From: Liolophura sinensis
Taxonomy: Eukaryota; Mollusca; Polyplacophora; Chitonida; Chitonidae
Assembly: GCF_032854445.1 (NCBI RefSeq)
Contig: NC_088300.1
Span: forward strand, 74,701,005-74,765,004
Length of the DNA stretch: 64,000 nucleotides
Direction: 5' to 3'
Both the position numbers and the translations under genes were made by a program. The notes below the pieces were generated by a model. That model searched no databases. It was not told the origin of the DNA and was given only the letters and a program-made list of their open reading frames with translations. Positions 63,840-64,000 of the stretch are shown one piece after another. Position 1 is the first letter of the stretch. Each line of letters opens with the position of its first letter.

Positions 63840-64000
63840 AATCTGGCCTTGTAATTTTAGAATATCAAAACGGCTGGCCATTAGCGTCTGTTGTGGCCTA
63901 TTTAGTTTGAGTTCCGTTACGGAACCTTCGCTTGACTGAAATAAAACACGAAAGAAAAGAATTACGGATGTATAAATCATAATCCAGCCAAGTCAGGTCT

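Overview
This is animal nuclear DNA, most likely from a mollusc or a close lophotrochozoan relative. The genes carry GT-AG introns, TATA/initiator promoters and AATAAA signals. The intergenic DNA is full of tRNA-derived SINEs, decayed Ty3/gypsy and LINE pieces, minisatellites and long (TA)n tracts. No bacterial-style operons, RNA operons or CRISPR arrays are visible. The phylum is an inference from the SINE style and gene content; the species was not recognised.

The core is a cluster of eight alpha-tubulin genes, all apparently intact. Genes 1 to 5 (205-2653, 8477-10562, 19834-21995, 34071-36385, 40751-42745) are on the plus strand. Genes 6 to 8 (46681-48679, 52067-54060, 58184-60200) are on the minus strand. 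Each has the same three-exon plan: a first coding exon holding only the start ATG, a 223-base exon 2 and a 1130-base exon 3, giving 451 residues. The eight predicted proteins look identical except for one Glu-to-Gly change (residue 441) in the acidic tail of gene 7. Nucleotide differences are almost all synonymous. Each gene has a TATA box about 30 bases before a conserved initiator-like TCA, and an RFX X-box-like motif just upstream.

The arrangement shows repeated duplication. About 36,210-41,760 and 53,060-58,360 are near-identical inverted arms whose ends lie inside alpha-tubulin exon 3. One SINE is present only in the left arm, and the right arm keeps the empty site. Genes 3 and 6 are a second related pair in opposite orientation. 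Genes 1 and 4 share diverged 3' flanks, and gene 8 shares upstream and intron sequence with genes 5 and 7. Two broken copies of a calexcitin/SCP-like EF-hand gene, each next to a related 60-65-base minisatellite and near a (TA)n tract, lie at 28.0-30.2 kb and 63.0-63.9 kb in opposite orientation. This suggests an older, larger inverted duplication around the tubulin palindrome.

Between these lie a rearranged Ty3/gypsy element with two short LTRs (23.63-27.19 kb), a second gypsy remnant (30.87-32.08 kb), a probable solo LTR of 982 bases with a 4-base target duplication (44,699-45,680), two LINE reverse-transcriptase fragments (7.64-8.28 and 49.65-50.06 kb), a MITE in gene 4 intron 1, and at least 17 pieces of one SINE family plus two other families. 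The largest stretches without recognised content are 13.5-18.4 kb, 22.05-23.6 kb and 50.1-52.0 kb.
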